A stretch of DNA of 16,076 nt from an uncultured Azospirillum sp. (GTDB taxonomy: Bacteria > Pseudomonadota > Alphaproteobacteria > RF32 > CAG-239), in contig UQMA01000031.1 in assembly GCA_900542055.1 (NCBI GenBank), forward strand, positions 1 through 16,076, given 5' to 3'. Made by a program: the position numbers and the translations under genes. The notes beneath the pieces are model-generated. The model had not been told where the DNA came from, did no database searches, and saw only the letters and a list, made by a program, of their open reading frames with translations. Within the stretch, counting starts at the first letter, position 1. Every line of letters starts with the position of its first letter. Positions 8,068-15,698 of this stretch are shown one piece after another.

Positions 8068-9203
8068 CAAGATTTCTCCTTTAAGAAATGACTTGAATCA
8101 CTGATAATTTTTACTTTTTGGTTATCATTGCGAAAATTAACTTTTTCTTTGACTAGCCGCATTTGAGAAGAAAAATCGTTTTTCAAAACATAATTATCAC
8201 CATATTCTGCCAAAATTTTAATTTGATGCTTTTTTATAAAACCATCTTCTTCAACATAAATAAAACTTCCGTCAGGCTGTAAATAAACCCTGTCTTTTTC
8301 AACTAAAACACCATCATATTGTTTTTCTATCAACACGGTAACATATGCATTATCAATTAATAAATTTTGCGGATTTTCAAAATCGGCATACACAGCAACA
8401 GCATTTGTCGAACGATCTATCTTATTGTCGGTATAGCGGAAAGCTCCTAAAAAAGGATAGATTGAACCGTCAGCCAGTTTCAAACGGATTTTTTCATCCG
8501 AAAACATACTTTCTTTTTGAACTTCTTCCAAATAATCTTTATCACTTATGGAAAAGACAACTCTTATCGGCGTTGTCTGAATAATTGAGAGCAACCTACT
8601 CTGCGGAGAAACATAATCGCCCGATGTTAACGCAACATTACCGATAATTCCGCTTATAGTGGCTGAAATTACCGTATATTTCAAATTAACCTCCGCTCCG
8701 GCAACTGCTGCTTTTGCATTTTCCAATGAAGCTTTAGCCGCTAAAAAACGCGCTTTGGCATTATCAATTTCACTTGGCGCAACCGCTTTGGTTCCGGCTT
8801 TTTGAACTCGTCTGTAATATGTTTCAGCATAATTCCAATCAGCCGTTGCTTTCAGTTCAAGCGCTTTTGCCGCTTTCAATGCAGCCTCATATTCCGAAGC
8901 TTCTATAGTCAGCAATTTTTCGCCTTTTGAAACCGTTTGACCGCCATTAACATAAACTTTGTCAATAAATCCACTGATATACGGACGCACATCGACATCA
9001 TTTATAGGCATAACATAACCTATATATTTTTTTTCAAGCGTTACTTTTTGTTCGGCAATCGGCAGTACATGCACTTCCGGTTCCGTTTTCCTTTCAATAG
9101 AAACAGCAGCCGAATAATGGTATTTCCATACCATCCAACCGGCAAACGTTAACAAAATCACAGTTATCAATATCCATATTGCAGACTTTTCTTTTCCGTC
9201 CAT
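8067..9203 (-). CDS. RND efflux periplasmic membrane-fusion protein (AcrA/MexA-like, membrane-anchored)
   Basis: This encodes 378 residues and is the first gene of the pump operon. The N-terminus has a single membrane helix ('AIWILITVILLTFAGWMVW', residues 8-26) with no lipobox, so it should be anchored by that helix. The first half of the lipoyl domain is 'VRPYISGFIDKVYVNGGQTVSKGEKLLTI' (72-100). A helical hairpin of about residues 105-172 is rich in Ala, Lys and Glu. The second lipoyl half is 'YTVISATISGIIGNVALTSGDYVSPQS' (176-202). The beta-barrel domain starts around 'TPIRVVFSISDKDY' (211-224). It bridges the pump to the outer-membrane channel. The ATG at 9203 has GAGGG 4-5 bases upstream. 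Transcription starts in the 9204-9340 divergent region. No regulator gene adjoins the operon. Confidence 0.95.
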   Translation of the reverse strand: MDGKEKSAIWILITVILLTFAGWMVWKYHYSAAVSIERKTEPEVHVLPIAEQKVTLEKKYIGYVMPINDVDVRPYISGFIDKVYVNGGQTVSKGEKLLTIEASEYEAALKAAKALELKATADWNYAETYYRRVQKAGTKAVAPSEIDNAKARFLAAKASLENAKAAVAGAEVNLKYTVISATISGIIGNVALTSGDYVSPQSRLLSIIQTTPIRVVFSISDKDYLEEVQKESMFSDEKIRLKLADGSIYPFLGAFRYTDNKIDRSTNAVAVYADFENPQNLLIDNAYVTVLIEKQYDGVLVEKDRVYLQPDGSFIYVEEDGFIKKHQIKILAEYGDNYVLKNDFSSQMRLVKEKVNFRNDNQKVKIISDSSHFLKEKS

Positions 9204-9340
9204 TTTACCCTCTGTAAAGCGCCAAAACTAAAAATATAAATAATTGGTCTTAACGCCAATTCAACCTGCAATCTTAATCAAATTTTTATATATTGGCGGC
9301 TATGTTAAAGACAAATACATAACAAATCGGGATAAATCCA
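9204..9340. promoter_or_regulatory. Divergent promoter region between the efflux operon and mraY
   Basis: This 137-base gap drives both the pump operon (minus) and the dcw genes (plus). On the minus strand TTGGCG (complement of 9254-9259) is followed by TATATT 15 bases on (complement of 9233-9238) or TATTTT 17 bases on, a possible promoter. On the plus strand TATATT at 9289-9294 has only a weak -35 partner (CTGCAA, 9266-9271). TTGGCG occurs three times: twice on the minus strand (complement of 9220-9225 and 9254-9259) and once on the plus strand (9293-9298). A perfect inverted repeat AATTGG/CCAATT spans 9242-9261. The region's role is certain by position; the individual elements are inference. 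Confidence 0.55.
9242..9261. repeat. 20-base inverted repeat overlapping the probable efflux promoter (candidate operator)
   Basis: The arms AATTGG (9242-9247) and CCAATT (9256-9261) are exact complements separated by 8 bases. The 3' arm overlaps the candidate -35 of the efflux operon on the minus strand. The 8-base spacing puts the arms about 14 bases centre to centre, somewhat longer than one helical turn, which a dimeric repressor could bind. Efflux operons are usually repressed locally, but no repressor gene lies beside this one. It could also be chance. Confidence 0.35.
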
Positions 9341-10357
9341 ATGCTGTACAATTTTTTAAATCCGTTTTACGCTAATATTTTAGCTTTTTTGACATCATTT
9401 GCCGTCATTGTAATTTTCGGACGCAAATTTATTGATTTCATGCACGCATGGCAGCATGAAGGACAGCCTATCAGAGAATGCGGTCCTCAATCACATTTGG
9501 CAACCAAAAAAGGAACACCTACAATGGGCGGATTGCTTATTTTGGCTTCTATTATCATTTCAACTTTATGTTTTGCCAATTTAACAATGGGTGCCACATG
9601 GATTTGTTTAGGCGTGCTGGTTATATTCGGGGCGGCCGGATTTTCAGATGACTATATCAAAGTAAAAAAGCACACTCCCGATGCCATGACAGCAAAAGTA
9701 AAACTGATTATCCAATTTGCAGTGGCTTTCGGAATTGCTTTGTTTACCGTAAGCCAATATGAAGAGCCGCTCAAATATGGAATTGTTATTCCTTATTTTA
9801 ATATTCCGCTCAATTTGTGGTATTTTTATATTCCTTTTGCAATGATAGTCATTGCCGGCGCTTCAAATGCCGTAAATCTCAGCGATGGACTTGATGGATT
9901 GGCTGCAGGATTATTGGTTCCCTCATTTTTGGTTTTAGGAATTATTACCTTCTTGCTTGGTTTCGGCTATTACAGCTTTTTGCCTTTTCCAAGTTTAAGC
10001 ATTATTTGCGCGGCCGCTATCGGAGCTTGTGTCGGTTTTCTTTGGTTTAATTGTTCTCCGGCCAAAATTTTTATGGGTGATACCGGCTCTTTGGCCTTGG
10101 GAGCATTATTGGGAACCATGGCCGTTTTATCAAAACAGGAACTGCTTTTGGCGGTTTTCGGTTTTGTCTTTGTCATTGAGGCGCTGTCCGTAATGATTCA
10201 GGTTTTCTGGTATAAACGCACTAAGAAAAGAGTTTTTTTAATGGCTCCGATTCATCACCATTTTGAGCAGCTAGGCTGGAAAGAAACCACTGTGGTTATG
10301 CGTTTTTGGATTGTAGGATGGATTGCAGCTGTTTTAGGGTTGATTTCTTTACTTTAG
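9341..10357 (+). CDS. mraY: Phospho-N-acetylmuramoyl-pentapeptide transferase (lipid I synthase)
   Basis: This 338-residue polytopic inner-membrane enzyme transfers phospho-MurNAc-pentapeptide from UDP to undecaprenyl phosphate, giving lipid I. The conserved loops are all present: 'GTPTMGG' (58-64), 'FSDDYIKVKKHTPDAMTAKVKL' with D103-D104, 'NLSDGLDGLAAG' (179-190), 'FMGDTGSLALG' with D247, and 'APIHHHFEQLGWKE' (302-315) near the C-terminus. The start 'MLYNFL' agrees with alphaproteobacterial MraY, but the segment that usually follows, around an 'FNVFRYITFR'-like stretch, seems to be missing, so the N-terminus is about 10-20 residues shorter than usual. An in-frame stop lies upstream (codons from the ATG at 9302), so it cannot be extended. 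GGGA at 9329-9332 is the likely ribosome-binding site. It is the first gene of this dcw segment; murF does not precede it and murD does not follow it. Confidence 0.97.
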   Translation: MLYNFLNPFYANILAFLTSFAVIVIFGRKFIDFMHAWQHEGQPIRECGPQSHLATKKGTPTMGGLLILASIIISTLCFANLTMGATWICLGVLVIFGAAGFSDDYIKVKKHTPDAMTAKVKLIIQFAVAFGIALFTVSQYEEPLKYGIVIPYFNIPLNLWYFYIPFAMIVIAGASNAVNLSDGLDGLAAGLLVPSFLVLGIITFLLGFGYYSFLPFPSLSIICAAAIGACVGFLWFNCSPAKIFMGDTGSLALGALLGTMAVLSKQELLLAVFGFVFVIEALSVMIQVFWYKRTKKRVFLMAPIHHHFEQLGWKETTVVMRFWIVGWIAAVLGLISLL

Positions 10358-10369
10358 GATAAATAACAA

Positions 10370-11497
10370 ATGCTTTCAACACATGGCAACCGCAGCCGCC
10401 TTGCAAATTGGTGGTGGACTATAGACAAACCTCTTTTAATCAGTATCTGCGCATTGATGCTGATTGGAATTTTTTTGACTTTTTCGGCAAGTCCGGCCGT
10501 TGCCACTCGCATAGGATACGGGAGCTATCATTTTATCAAACGTCATTTATTTTTTGCACCGATAGCATTTATGGTTATGATTTTCCTTTCTATGCAAAAA
10601 CTGAAAATTATACGCCGATTATCGCTTTTGGGATATTTGTCCGCCATTGTTTTGGTAATAATTACTTTTTTTGTCGGAGAAGCCAATAAAGGGGCATCAC
10701 GTTGGTTAACCATGTGCGGATTTTCGTTGCAACCTTCCGAATTTGTCAAACCTTTTTTCATTGTCACTGCTGCCTGGTTATTTGCCGGACAGCGCCAGCA
10801 CAAAGAATTTCCGGGAAATTTATTATCAATTTTTTTATTCATCATCACAGCAGCTCTCATCGTCTGTCAGCCTGATGTCGGTATGACTTTTGTCATTACC
10901 GCGGTATGGGGATTTCAATTTTATTTGAGCGGTTTACCAATGGTCCTTGTTTTTGCATTGTTTTGCTGCGGAATTTTCGGACTGATTGCCGCCTATTTTT
11001 TTCTGCCGCATTTTCAAATACGCCTTCATCAATTTTTTGCTTCCGGTGGAGAGCTCAGTTTTCAGGTAAAAAAATCTCTTGAAGCTTTTCAAAGCGGAAA
11101 CTTGTTCGGACGCGGCCCCGGTGAAGGTATTGTCCGCTCATATATCCCCGACGCGCATACAGATTTTATTTATGCTGTTGCCGGTGAAGAATATGGCGTC
11201 TTTTTATGTTTGACGATTGTTGCGCTTTATGCCACAATCGTTATCAGGTCGTTATTGATTTCCTGTAAAGACAACAACTTATTTATTATTTTATCTGCAT
11301 CGGGTTTAGCCATGTCTTTCGGATTACAGTCTATTGTAAATATGGCTTCTACTCTGCACCTCATTCCTACAAAAGGAATGACGCTGCCTTTTATTTCATA
11401 CGGCGGTTCGTCAATTATAGCCACAGCCATCGGCATGGGAATGCTTTTGGCTATTACCCGTAAAAACATTCACGCGGAGGACAAAGATGAAATGTGA
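10370..11497 (+). CDS. ftsW: Septal peptidoglycan glycosyltransferase (SEDS family)
   Basis: This encodes 375 residues with about ten membrane helices. FtsW polymerises lipid II into glycan strands at the septum with its partner FtsI. The N-terminal 'LMLIGIFLTFSASPAVA' (29-45) is the typical first helix and loop. 'NKGASRWL' (106-113), 'QPSEFVKPFF' (121-130) and the long loop 'GRGPGEGIVRSYIPDAHTDFI' (247-267) follow. That loop includes Asp265 in the HTDF motif, the conserved residue linked to polymerase activity. The C-terminal 'HLIPTKGMTLPFISYGGSS' is diagnostic of FtsW/RodA/SpoVE. FtsW is favoured over RodA by its position among dcw genes. The ATG is 12 bases after mraY, with AGGA at 10356-10359. 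The murD usually found between them is missing. It overlaps murG by 11 bases. Confidence 0.95.
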   Translation: MLSTHGNRSRLANWWWTIDKPLLISICALMLIGIFLTFSASPAVATRIGYGSYHFIKRHLFFAPIAFMVMIFLSMQKLKIIRRLSLLGYLSAIVLVIITFFVGEANKGASRWLTMCGFSLQPSEFVKPFFIVTAAWLFAGQRQHKEFPGNLLSIFLFIITAALIVCQPDVGMTFVITAVWGFQFYLSGLPMVLVFALFCCGIFGLIAAYFFLPHFQIRLHQFFASGGELSFQVKKSLEAFQSGNLFGRGPGEGIVRSYIPDAHTDFIYAVAGEEYGVFLCLTIVALYATIVIRSLLISCKDNNLFIILSASGLAMSFGLQSIVNMASTLHLIPTKGMTLPFISYGGSSIIATAIGMGMLLAITRKNIHAEDKDEM

Positions 11498-12590
11498 TTC
11501 TAAAACAAAATTGGTAATTCTTACCGCAGGAGGAACGGGAGGTCATGTCTATCCTGCCGACGCGTTAGCACAAGAATTGTCGGCTCGAGGCTATCGTTTG
11601 ATGTTGGTTACGGACACTCGGGGCCTTAATAACTATCATGGAAAATTGGGCGAAATTGAAAACCGCGCTGTCTTAAGCGGTGCTTTGGTCGGAAAAAGCA
11701 AATGGTTCAAAATAAAGAGTTTATTTAAGGTTGCCTGCGGAATTTTGCAATCTATGTATATCATTGCCCGCAACCGTCCCAGTTGTGTTGTCGGTTTTGG
11801 CGGATATGCTTCCTTTCCGTGTTCAATAGCAGCTATATTGTTAGGAACTGATTTGGTTATTCATGAACAAAATTCGGTAATGAGCAGAACAAACCGTTTT
11901 TTGGCAAAATATGCCACAATGGTTGCCACAAGTTTTCCAAAAACAAAATACGCTCCTCAAGGAAAACGCTCCGTATTGACGGGAATGCCCGTACGCGGCA
12001 GCATCAGCGATCTTTTTACGATTTCCTACCGTCCTTCTTGGGAAGATCAGCCCTTTAATTTATTGGTTTTGGGCGGCTCACAAGGAGCAAAAATTTTCGG
12101 TGAAGTTATTCCTGAAGCAATAAAACAACTACCGGAAAAACTGCAAAAAAGAATTAATCTAATTCAGCAATGCCGTGCAGATGACATCGAAAGCTTAAAA
12201 GAAAAATACGCAAATTTAAAATGTCAGACAGAAATTTCACACTTTTTCAATAATATGCCGGAATTATATTCGACCTGCCATCTGATTATTTCCAGAGCCG
12301 GCGCTTCATCGGTCAGCGAAATTGCAGCAGCAGGAATTCCATCAATTTTAATTCCCTTACCGACAGCCGCTGATGACCATCAAACGTCAAATGCCGCTGA
12401 ATTTAAAACAAAACAAGGCGGAATTGTCATTGCGCAAAAAGATTTAACCGCCCAATCTTTGGCAAAAAAACTAACCGATTTGATTGAAAACCCAGAAAAA
12501 TTGGCTGAATTATCAGAAAACACAAAAAAATTTGCCGTTACCGATGCCGACAAACGTTTGGCTGATTTAGTCGAAAAATGCCTGAAATGA
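11487..12590 (+). CDS. murG: UDP-GlcNAc:lipid I N-acetylglucosaminyltransferase (lipid II synthase)
   Basis: This encodes 367 residues, the normal MurG length. It works on the cytoplasmic face of the inner membrane, adding GlcNAc to lipid I to form lipid II. The N-terminal glycine-rich loop 'GGTGGHVYPA' (15-24) holds the conserved His20. The acceptor-side region contains 'GFGGYASFP' (103-111) and 'HEQNSVMSRTNR' (126-137). The UDP-GlcNAc side contains 'LGGSQGAKIF' (195-204), 'SRAGASSVSE' (269-278) and 'DDHQTSNA' (296-303). All are intact. The ATG has a strong GGAGG (11476-11480) 6 bases upstream and overlaps the ftsW end by 11 bases, indicating coupling. In most alphaproteobacteria murC comes next; here murB follows directly after 7 bases. 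Confidence 0.97.
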   Translation: MKCDSKTKLVILTAGGTGGHVYPADALAQELSARGYRLMLVTDTRGLNNYHGKLGEIENRAVLSGALVGKSKWFKIKSLFKVACGILQSMYIIARNRPSCVVGFGGYASFPCSIAAILLGTDLVIHEQNSVMSRTNRFLAKYATMVATSFPKTKYAPQGKRSVLTGMPVRGSISDLFTISYRPSWEDQPFNLLVLGGSQGAKIFGEVIPEAIKQLPEKLQKRINLIQQCRADDIESLKEKYANLKCQTEISHFFNNMPELYSTCHLIISRAGASSVSEIAAAGIPSILIPLPTAADDHQTSNAAEFKTKQGGIVIAQKDLTAQSLAKKLTDLIENPEKLAELSENTKKFAVTDADKRLADLVEKCLK

Positions 12591-12597
12591 GGTAAAT

Positions 12598-13524
12598 ATG
12601 TTTAAATTTAATTTTTTCAAAAAAGATCCTTTGCTCAATATGTTGCCTAAAGTTCGGGGAAAATATTTAACGGACGTAGCTATGAGCAAACATACATGGT
12701 TGGGAGTCGGCGGACCGGCTGAAGTTATGTATATACCGCAAGACACTGAAGATTTAAGTTTTTTCATACGCAACCGCCCGTTAAACATTCCTCTTTTCTT
12801 AATTGGCGGAGGCTCTAATCTTCTGGTTAGAGACGGAGGAATTCCCGGAGTCGTTATCAAACTTGATAATCCTAACTTCAAAAAAATAACCGTCAACGGC
12901 GATGAAATCACTTGCGGCGCAGGATTCCGCAATATGGATTTAAAAAAATGTTTATTAGCCAACCGCCTCGGAGGACTTGAATTTTTGTGTTCCATCCCCG
13001 GAGTTATCGGCGGTGCGGTTAAAGGAAATGCCGGTTGCTTTGGAAAAGAAATGAAAGATGTTATCAAATCGGCAAAAATTATGAACGGTGCCGGAGAAGT
13101 TAAAAACATCAGTGTGCACGATTTGGAACTTGATTATCGCAGCAGCTATTTTCCCGATGATTGGATTATTTTATCCGTTACCCTTCAAGCCGAACCCGAC
13201 ACAAAAGAAAATATTGAAGAAACTCTCTCCAAACAAAAAAATTATCGCCGAGAACATCAACCGTACAATCAAAAAACAGCCGGTTCGACATTTAAGAATC
13301 CGCAAGGTCTGCGCGCATGGGAACTCATTAAAAAATCAGATTGCGACACACTTTCCGTCGGAGGAGCAAAAGTGTCCGAAAAGCACTGCAACTTTTTAAT
13401 CAATACAGGAACAGCAACAGCTAAAGATATTGAAACTTTAGGCGAAACCATAATTTCACAAGTGCGCAAAAAAACATATATCACACTGGAATGGGAAATA
13501 AAAAAAGTCGGCGTTGAAAAATAA
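12598..13524 (+). CDS. murB: UDP-N-acetylenolpyruvoylglucosamine reductase
   Basis: This encodes 308 residues. It is the cytoplasmic FAD enzyme that reduces UDP-GlcNAc-enolpyruvate with NADPH to UDP-MurNAc. The FAD-binding half shows 'HTWLGVGGPAEV' (32-43), 'IGGGSNLLVRDGG' (69-81) and 'LEFLCSIPGVIGGAVKGNAGCFG' (127-149). The catalytic region shows 'DYRSSYF' with Arg181, 'AGSTFKNPQG' with the proton-donating Ser230, 'GGAKVSEKHCNFLINTG' (255-271) and a final 'LEWE' with Glu300. The pattern fits the shorter type II MurB. TGAGG at 12588-12592 is the ribosome-binding site. It lies 7 bases after murG and abuts ftsQ with no gap. The murC usually before it and the ddl usually after it are both absent. 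Confidence 0.97.
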   Translation: MFKFNFFKKDPLLNMLPKVRGKYLTDVAMSKHTWLGVGGPAEVMYIPQDTEDLSFFIRNRPLNIPLFLIGGGSNLLVRDGGIPGVVIKLDNPNFKKITVNGDEITCGAGFRNMDLKKCLLANRLGGLEFLCSIPGVIGGAVKGNAGCFGKEMKDVIKSAKIMNGAGEVKNISVHDLELDYRSSYFPDDWIILSVTLQAEPDTKENIEETLSKQKNYRREHQPYNQKTAGSTFKNPQGLRAWELIKKSDCDTLSVGGAKVSEKHCNFLINTGTATAKDIETLGETIISQVRKKTYITLEWEIKKVGVEK

Positions 13525-14409
13525 ATGTGGTTCAAAAAGAAAGAAATAACGCCAATAATTCCGGCTCCTGAAACAGATGAAAAACGGCGGATATTTTTGC
13601 CGAAACTTTGGCCGTACCGCCTAATCGGAAATTTATTGCTGTTGACCGTAACCGGAGCGACAGCTTTAGGAATACATATTATAAAAACCAATTTTGTAGG
13701 GCAAAAACTCACATCAATTTCCGGATATTTTTATGATCTGACTTCCAAACTAGGATTTACGGTTGATGATGTTTTAGTTTACGGACGCATAAAAACCCCG
13801 ATGGAAGAAATTAACAATGTCGTTAATTTGCACTACGGCGACAACATTTTCGGTCCCGATGTACATCAATTGCAAGCTGATCTCGAACAACTTCCATGGG
13901 TAAAATCAGTTACCATCAAGCGCAGCTATATGCCGAACATTATAAAAATAACCCTAAAAGAACGGCAGGTTAAAGCTATTTGGCAATCAAATAACAATTT
14001 TTATCCGGTTGACACCGAAGGAAACGTTATTAACACAACCCGTCTTCCTCATATTCCCCTATTGTTGATTGTCGGAAACGGAGCTCCGCAGCACTTAAAC
14101 GAACTGCTTGAAATTATCCAGTCAGCTCCCGAACTTTACAACCGTATTAAAGCGGCAAGTTTTGTATCAGAAAGGCGTTGGAATATTTTTCTCGATGATA
14201 TAGAAAACGGAATCACCATAAAATTACCGGCTGAAAATGCAGCAGCTGCATGGAAAAAATTAATAAAATTAAACAAAACACGCGGACTTCTTAAACGTAA
14301 ATTAACCATCATTGATTTAAGATTTGATAATAAAGTTTTGATAACCTTGCGTAAACTGTCATCTGAAGAGCGTTTGGAACTGCATCAAAAACAAGAACAC
14401 GGAATATAG
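13525..14409 (+). CDS. ftsQ: Cell division protein FtsQ
   Basis: This encodes 294 residues. It is a bitopic inner-membrane protein that recruits FtsB/FtsL and later divisome proteins. A basic cytoplasmic tail (1-33) is followed by one membrane helix of about residues 34-53 ('IGNLLLLTVTGATALGIHII'). The periplasmic POTRA domain covers roughly 78-150, with 'GFTVDDVLVYGRIKTP', 'LEQLPWVKSVTIKRSYMPNIIKITLKERQ' and then 'NFYPVDTEGNVI' starting the beta domain. The 'LPWV..a.V.r..P..i.i...E' pattern is diagnostic. The ATG directly follows the murB stop (TAAATG) with no evident ribosome-binding site, so it probably depends on coupled translation from murB. ddl, normally before ftsQ, is missing. ftsA follows after 20 bases. 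Confidence 0.93.
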   Translation: MWFKKKEITPIIPAPETDEKRRIFLPKLWPYRLIGNLLLLTVTGATALGIHIIKTNFVGQKLTSISGYFYDLTSKLGFTVDDVLVYGRIKTPMEEINNVVNLHYGDNIFGPDVHQLQADLEQLPWVKSVTIKRSYMPNIIKITLKERQVKAIWQSNNNFYPVDTEGNVINTTRLPHIPLLLIVGNGAPQHLNELLEIIQSAPELYNRIKAASFVSERRWNIFLDDIENGITIKLPAENAAAAWKKLIKLNKTRGLLKRKLTIIDLRFDNKVLITLRKLSSEERLELHQKQEHGI

Positions 14410-14429
14410 CAAAAAAGAAAGGCCGATAA

Positions 14430-15698
14430 ATGAATTCTTTTAATCGACAGACTTTAATTGCTGCTTTGGATATTGGATCGTCCAAAGTATGTTGTGTTAT
14501 TGCACGTGTAAGCCGCGATCAAAAAATAAATATTGCCGGATATGGCTATAATGCGTCAAAAGGCATAAAAAACGGTATGATTACCGATATAAAGCAAGCC
14601 ACATTTTCTATTTGTGACGCAGTTGAAGCTGCCGAACAAATGGCAAATGAACGAGTCGAACGCGTTATTGTTAATATTTCCGGTGACAAAATTAAAAGCA
14701 GTATAAAACGCGCTGCCATTGGATTAAACAAATCCAAACCGATTACTGAAGCTGAAATAACCAAAGTTATCAACAAAGGAATCACTCGTATAAATGTAGA
14801 AAACAACGAGTTGATTCACTGTCTTCCCACAGGATATCGTCTTGATTTTGGCGAAGAAACCACAGACCCGCGCAATTTGTTCGGCGAAAATCTATCTGTC
14901 GATGTTCTTTTAGGAATGGTTCCGGAAATTATGTTTCGCAACACCAAAACGGTTTTAGATAATTCTAATCTCGAAATTGTCGGTAAAGTTTTATCCCCCT
15001 ACGCCTCAGGATTGGCCTGCTTGGTTGATGATGAAAAAGAACTCGGCGCAACCGTAATTGACATAGGCGGCGGCACTACGAGCATCGCCAGTTTTCAACA
15101 CGGGCACCCTGTGTATTTCAGCTCCATAGGCGTCGGAGGCAATAATGTTACCAATGATATCGCATGGGGACTGACCACATCTTTTACTCACGCCGAACGT
15201 TTAAAAAATCTGCATGGCTGCGCATTTTTAACTTCACAAGATAAAAATGAAACCATCAACGTATATCCTGTCGGCGAAGAGGATGACAGTTTGATTAAAC
15301 AAGTTCCGAAATCTGATTTAATCAAAATCATCGTTCCGCGTATTGAAGAAACATTTGAATTGGTAAATGCCAAATTAACAGAAGAAGGCTTGAAAGACAT
15401 CAACTCGCACCGCATTGTTTTAACCGGCGGCGGCAGCCAGCTTTCAGGTATAAGGGAAGTCGCCTCTATGATTTTAGACAAACAAGTCAGATTGGGACGC
15501 CCTCGCAATATTGGAAATATTTTGGATATTTCAAATTATCCGATTTTGCAGTCCCCGTCTTTTTCGACCGTAATTGGTCTTATATTATACGTGTTCAACT
15601 GCAAAGAACATAAACCAAACAAAATTATTTCTAAACCGCTGAACACAGAAGGCGGACGTTTTAACCGAATTATGAACTGGTTAAAGCAAAATTTTTAA
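14430..15698 (+). CDS. ftsA: Cell division protein FtsA (actin-like FtsZ membrane tether)
   Basis: This encodes 422 residues. FtsA binds ATP, polymerises and anchors FtsZ to the inner membrane. The actin-like phosphate loops are 'ALDIGSSKVCCVIA' (12-25) and 'VIDIGGGTTSIASF' (209-222), and the adenosine-side loop is 'IVLTGGGSQLSGI' (329-341). The FtsA-specific 1C subdomain lies between, around residues 85-165 ('NISGDKI' to 'LLGMVPE'). The last residues 'GGRFNRIMNWLKQNF' form the basic amphipathic membrane-targeting helix. AAAGG at 14418-14422 sits 7 bases ahead of the ATG. Length is normal for alphaproteobacterial FtsA. It follows ftsQ by 20 bases and is separated from ftsZ by a 79-base gap with possible regulatory elements. 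Confidence 0.97.
   Translation: MNSFNRQTLIAALDIGSSKVCCVIARVSRDQKINIAGYGYNASKGIKNGMITDIKQATFSICDAVEAAEQMANERVERVIVNISGDKIKSSIKRAAIGLNKSKPITEAEITKVINKGITRINVENNELIHCLPTGYRLDFGEETTDPRNLFGENLSVDVLLGMVPEIMFRNTKTVLDNSNLEIVGKVLSPYASGLACLVDDEKELGATVIDIGGGTTSIASFQHGHPVYFSSIGVGGNNVTNDIAWGLTTSFTHAERLKNLHGCAFLTSQDKNETINVYPVGEEDDSLIKQVPKSDLIKIIVPRIEETFELVNAKLTEEGLKDINSHRIVLTGGGSQLSGIREVASMILDKQVRLGRPRNIGNILDISNYPILQSPSFSTVIGLILYVFNCKEHKPNKIISKPLNTEGGRFNRIMNWLKQNF

Noticed and set aside
10358..10369. Possible remnant of murD between mraY and ftsW
   Set aside because: Only 12 bases separate the genes, and no coding remnant can fit.
10543..10860. Minus-strand open frame inside ftsW
   Set aside because: It is antisense to conserved membrane helices of FtsW, with no ribosome-binding site or family resemblance.
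12567..13109. Long minus-strand open frame opposite murB (180 codons)
   Set aside because: It lies wholly inside the clear murB gene, its translation is proline-rich and low in sense, and it matches no family I know. It is a shadow frame.
13269..13712. Minus-strand open frame across the murB-ftsQ junction
   Set aside because: Both plus-strand genes are well supported by motifs, and the antisense product has no recognisable domain.
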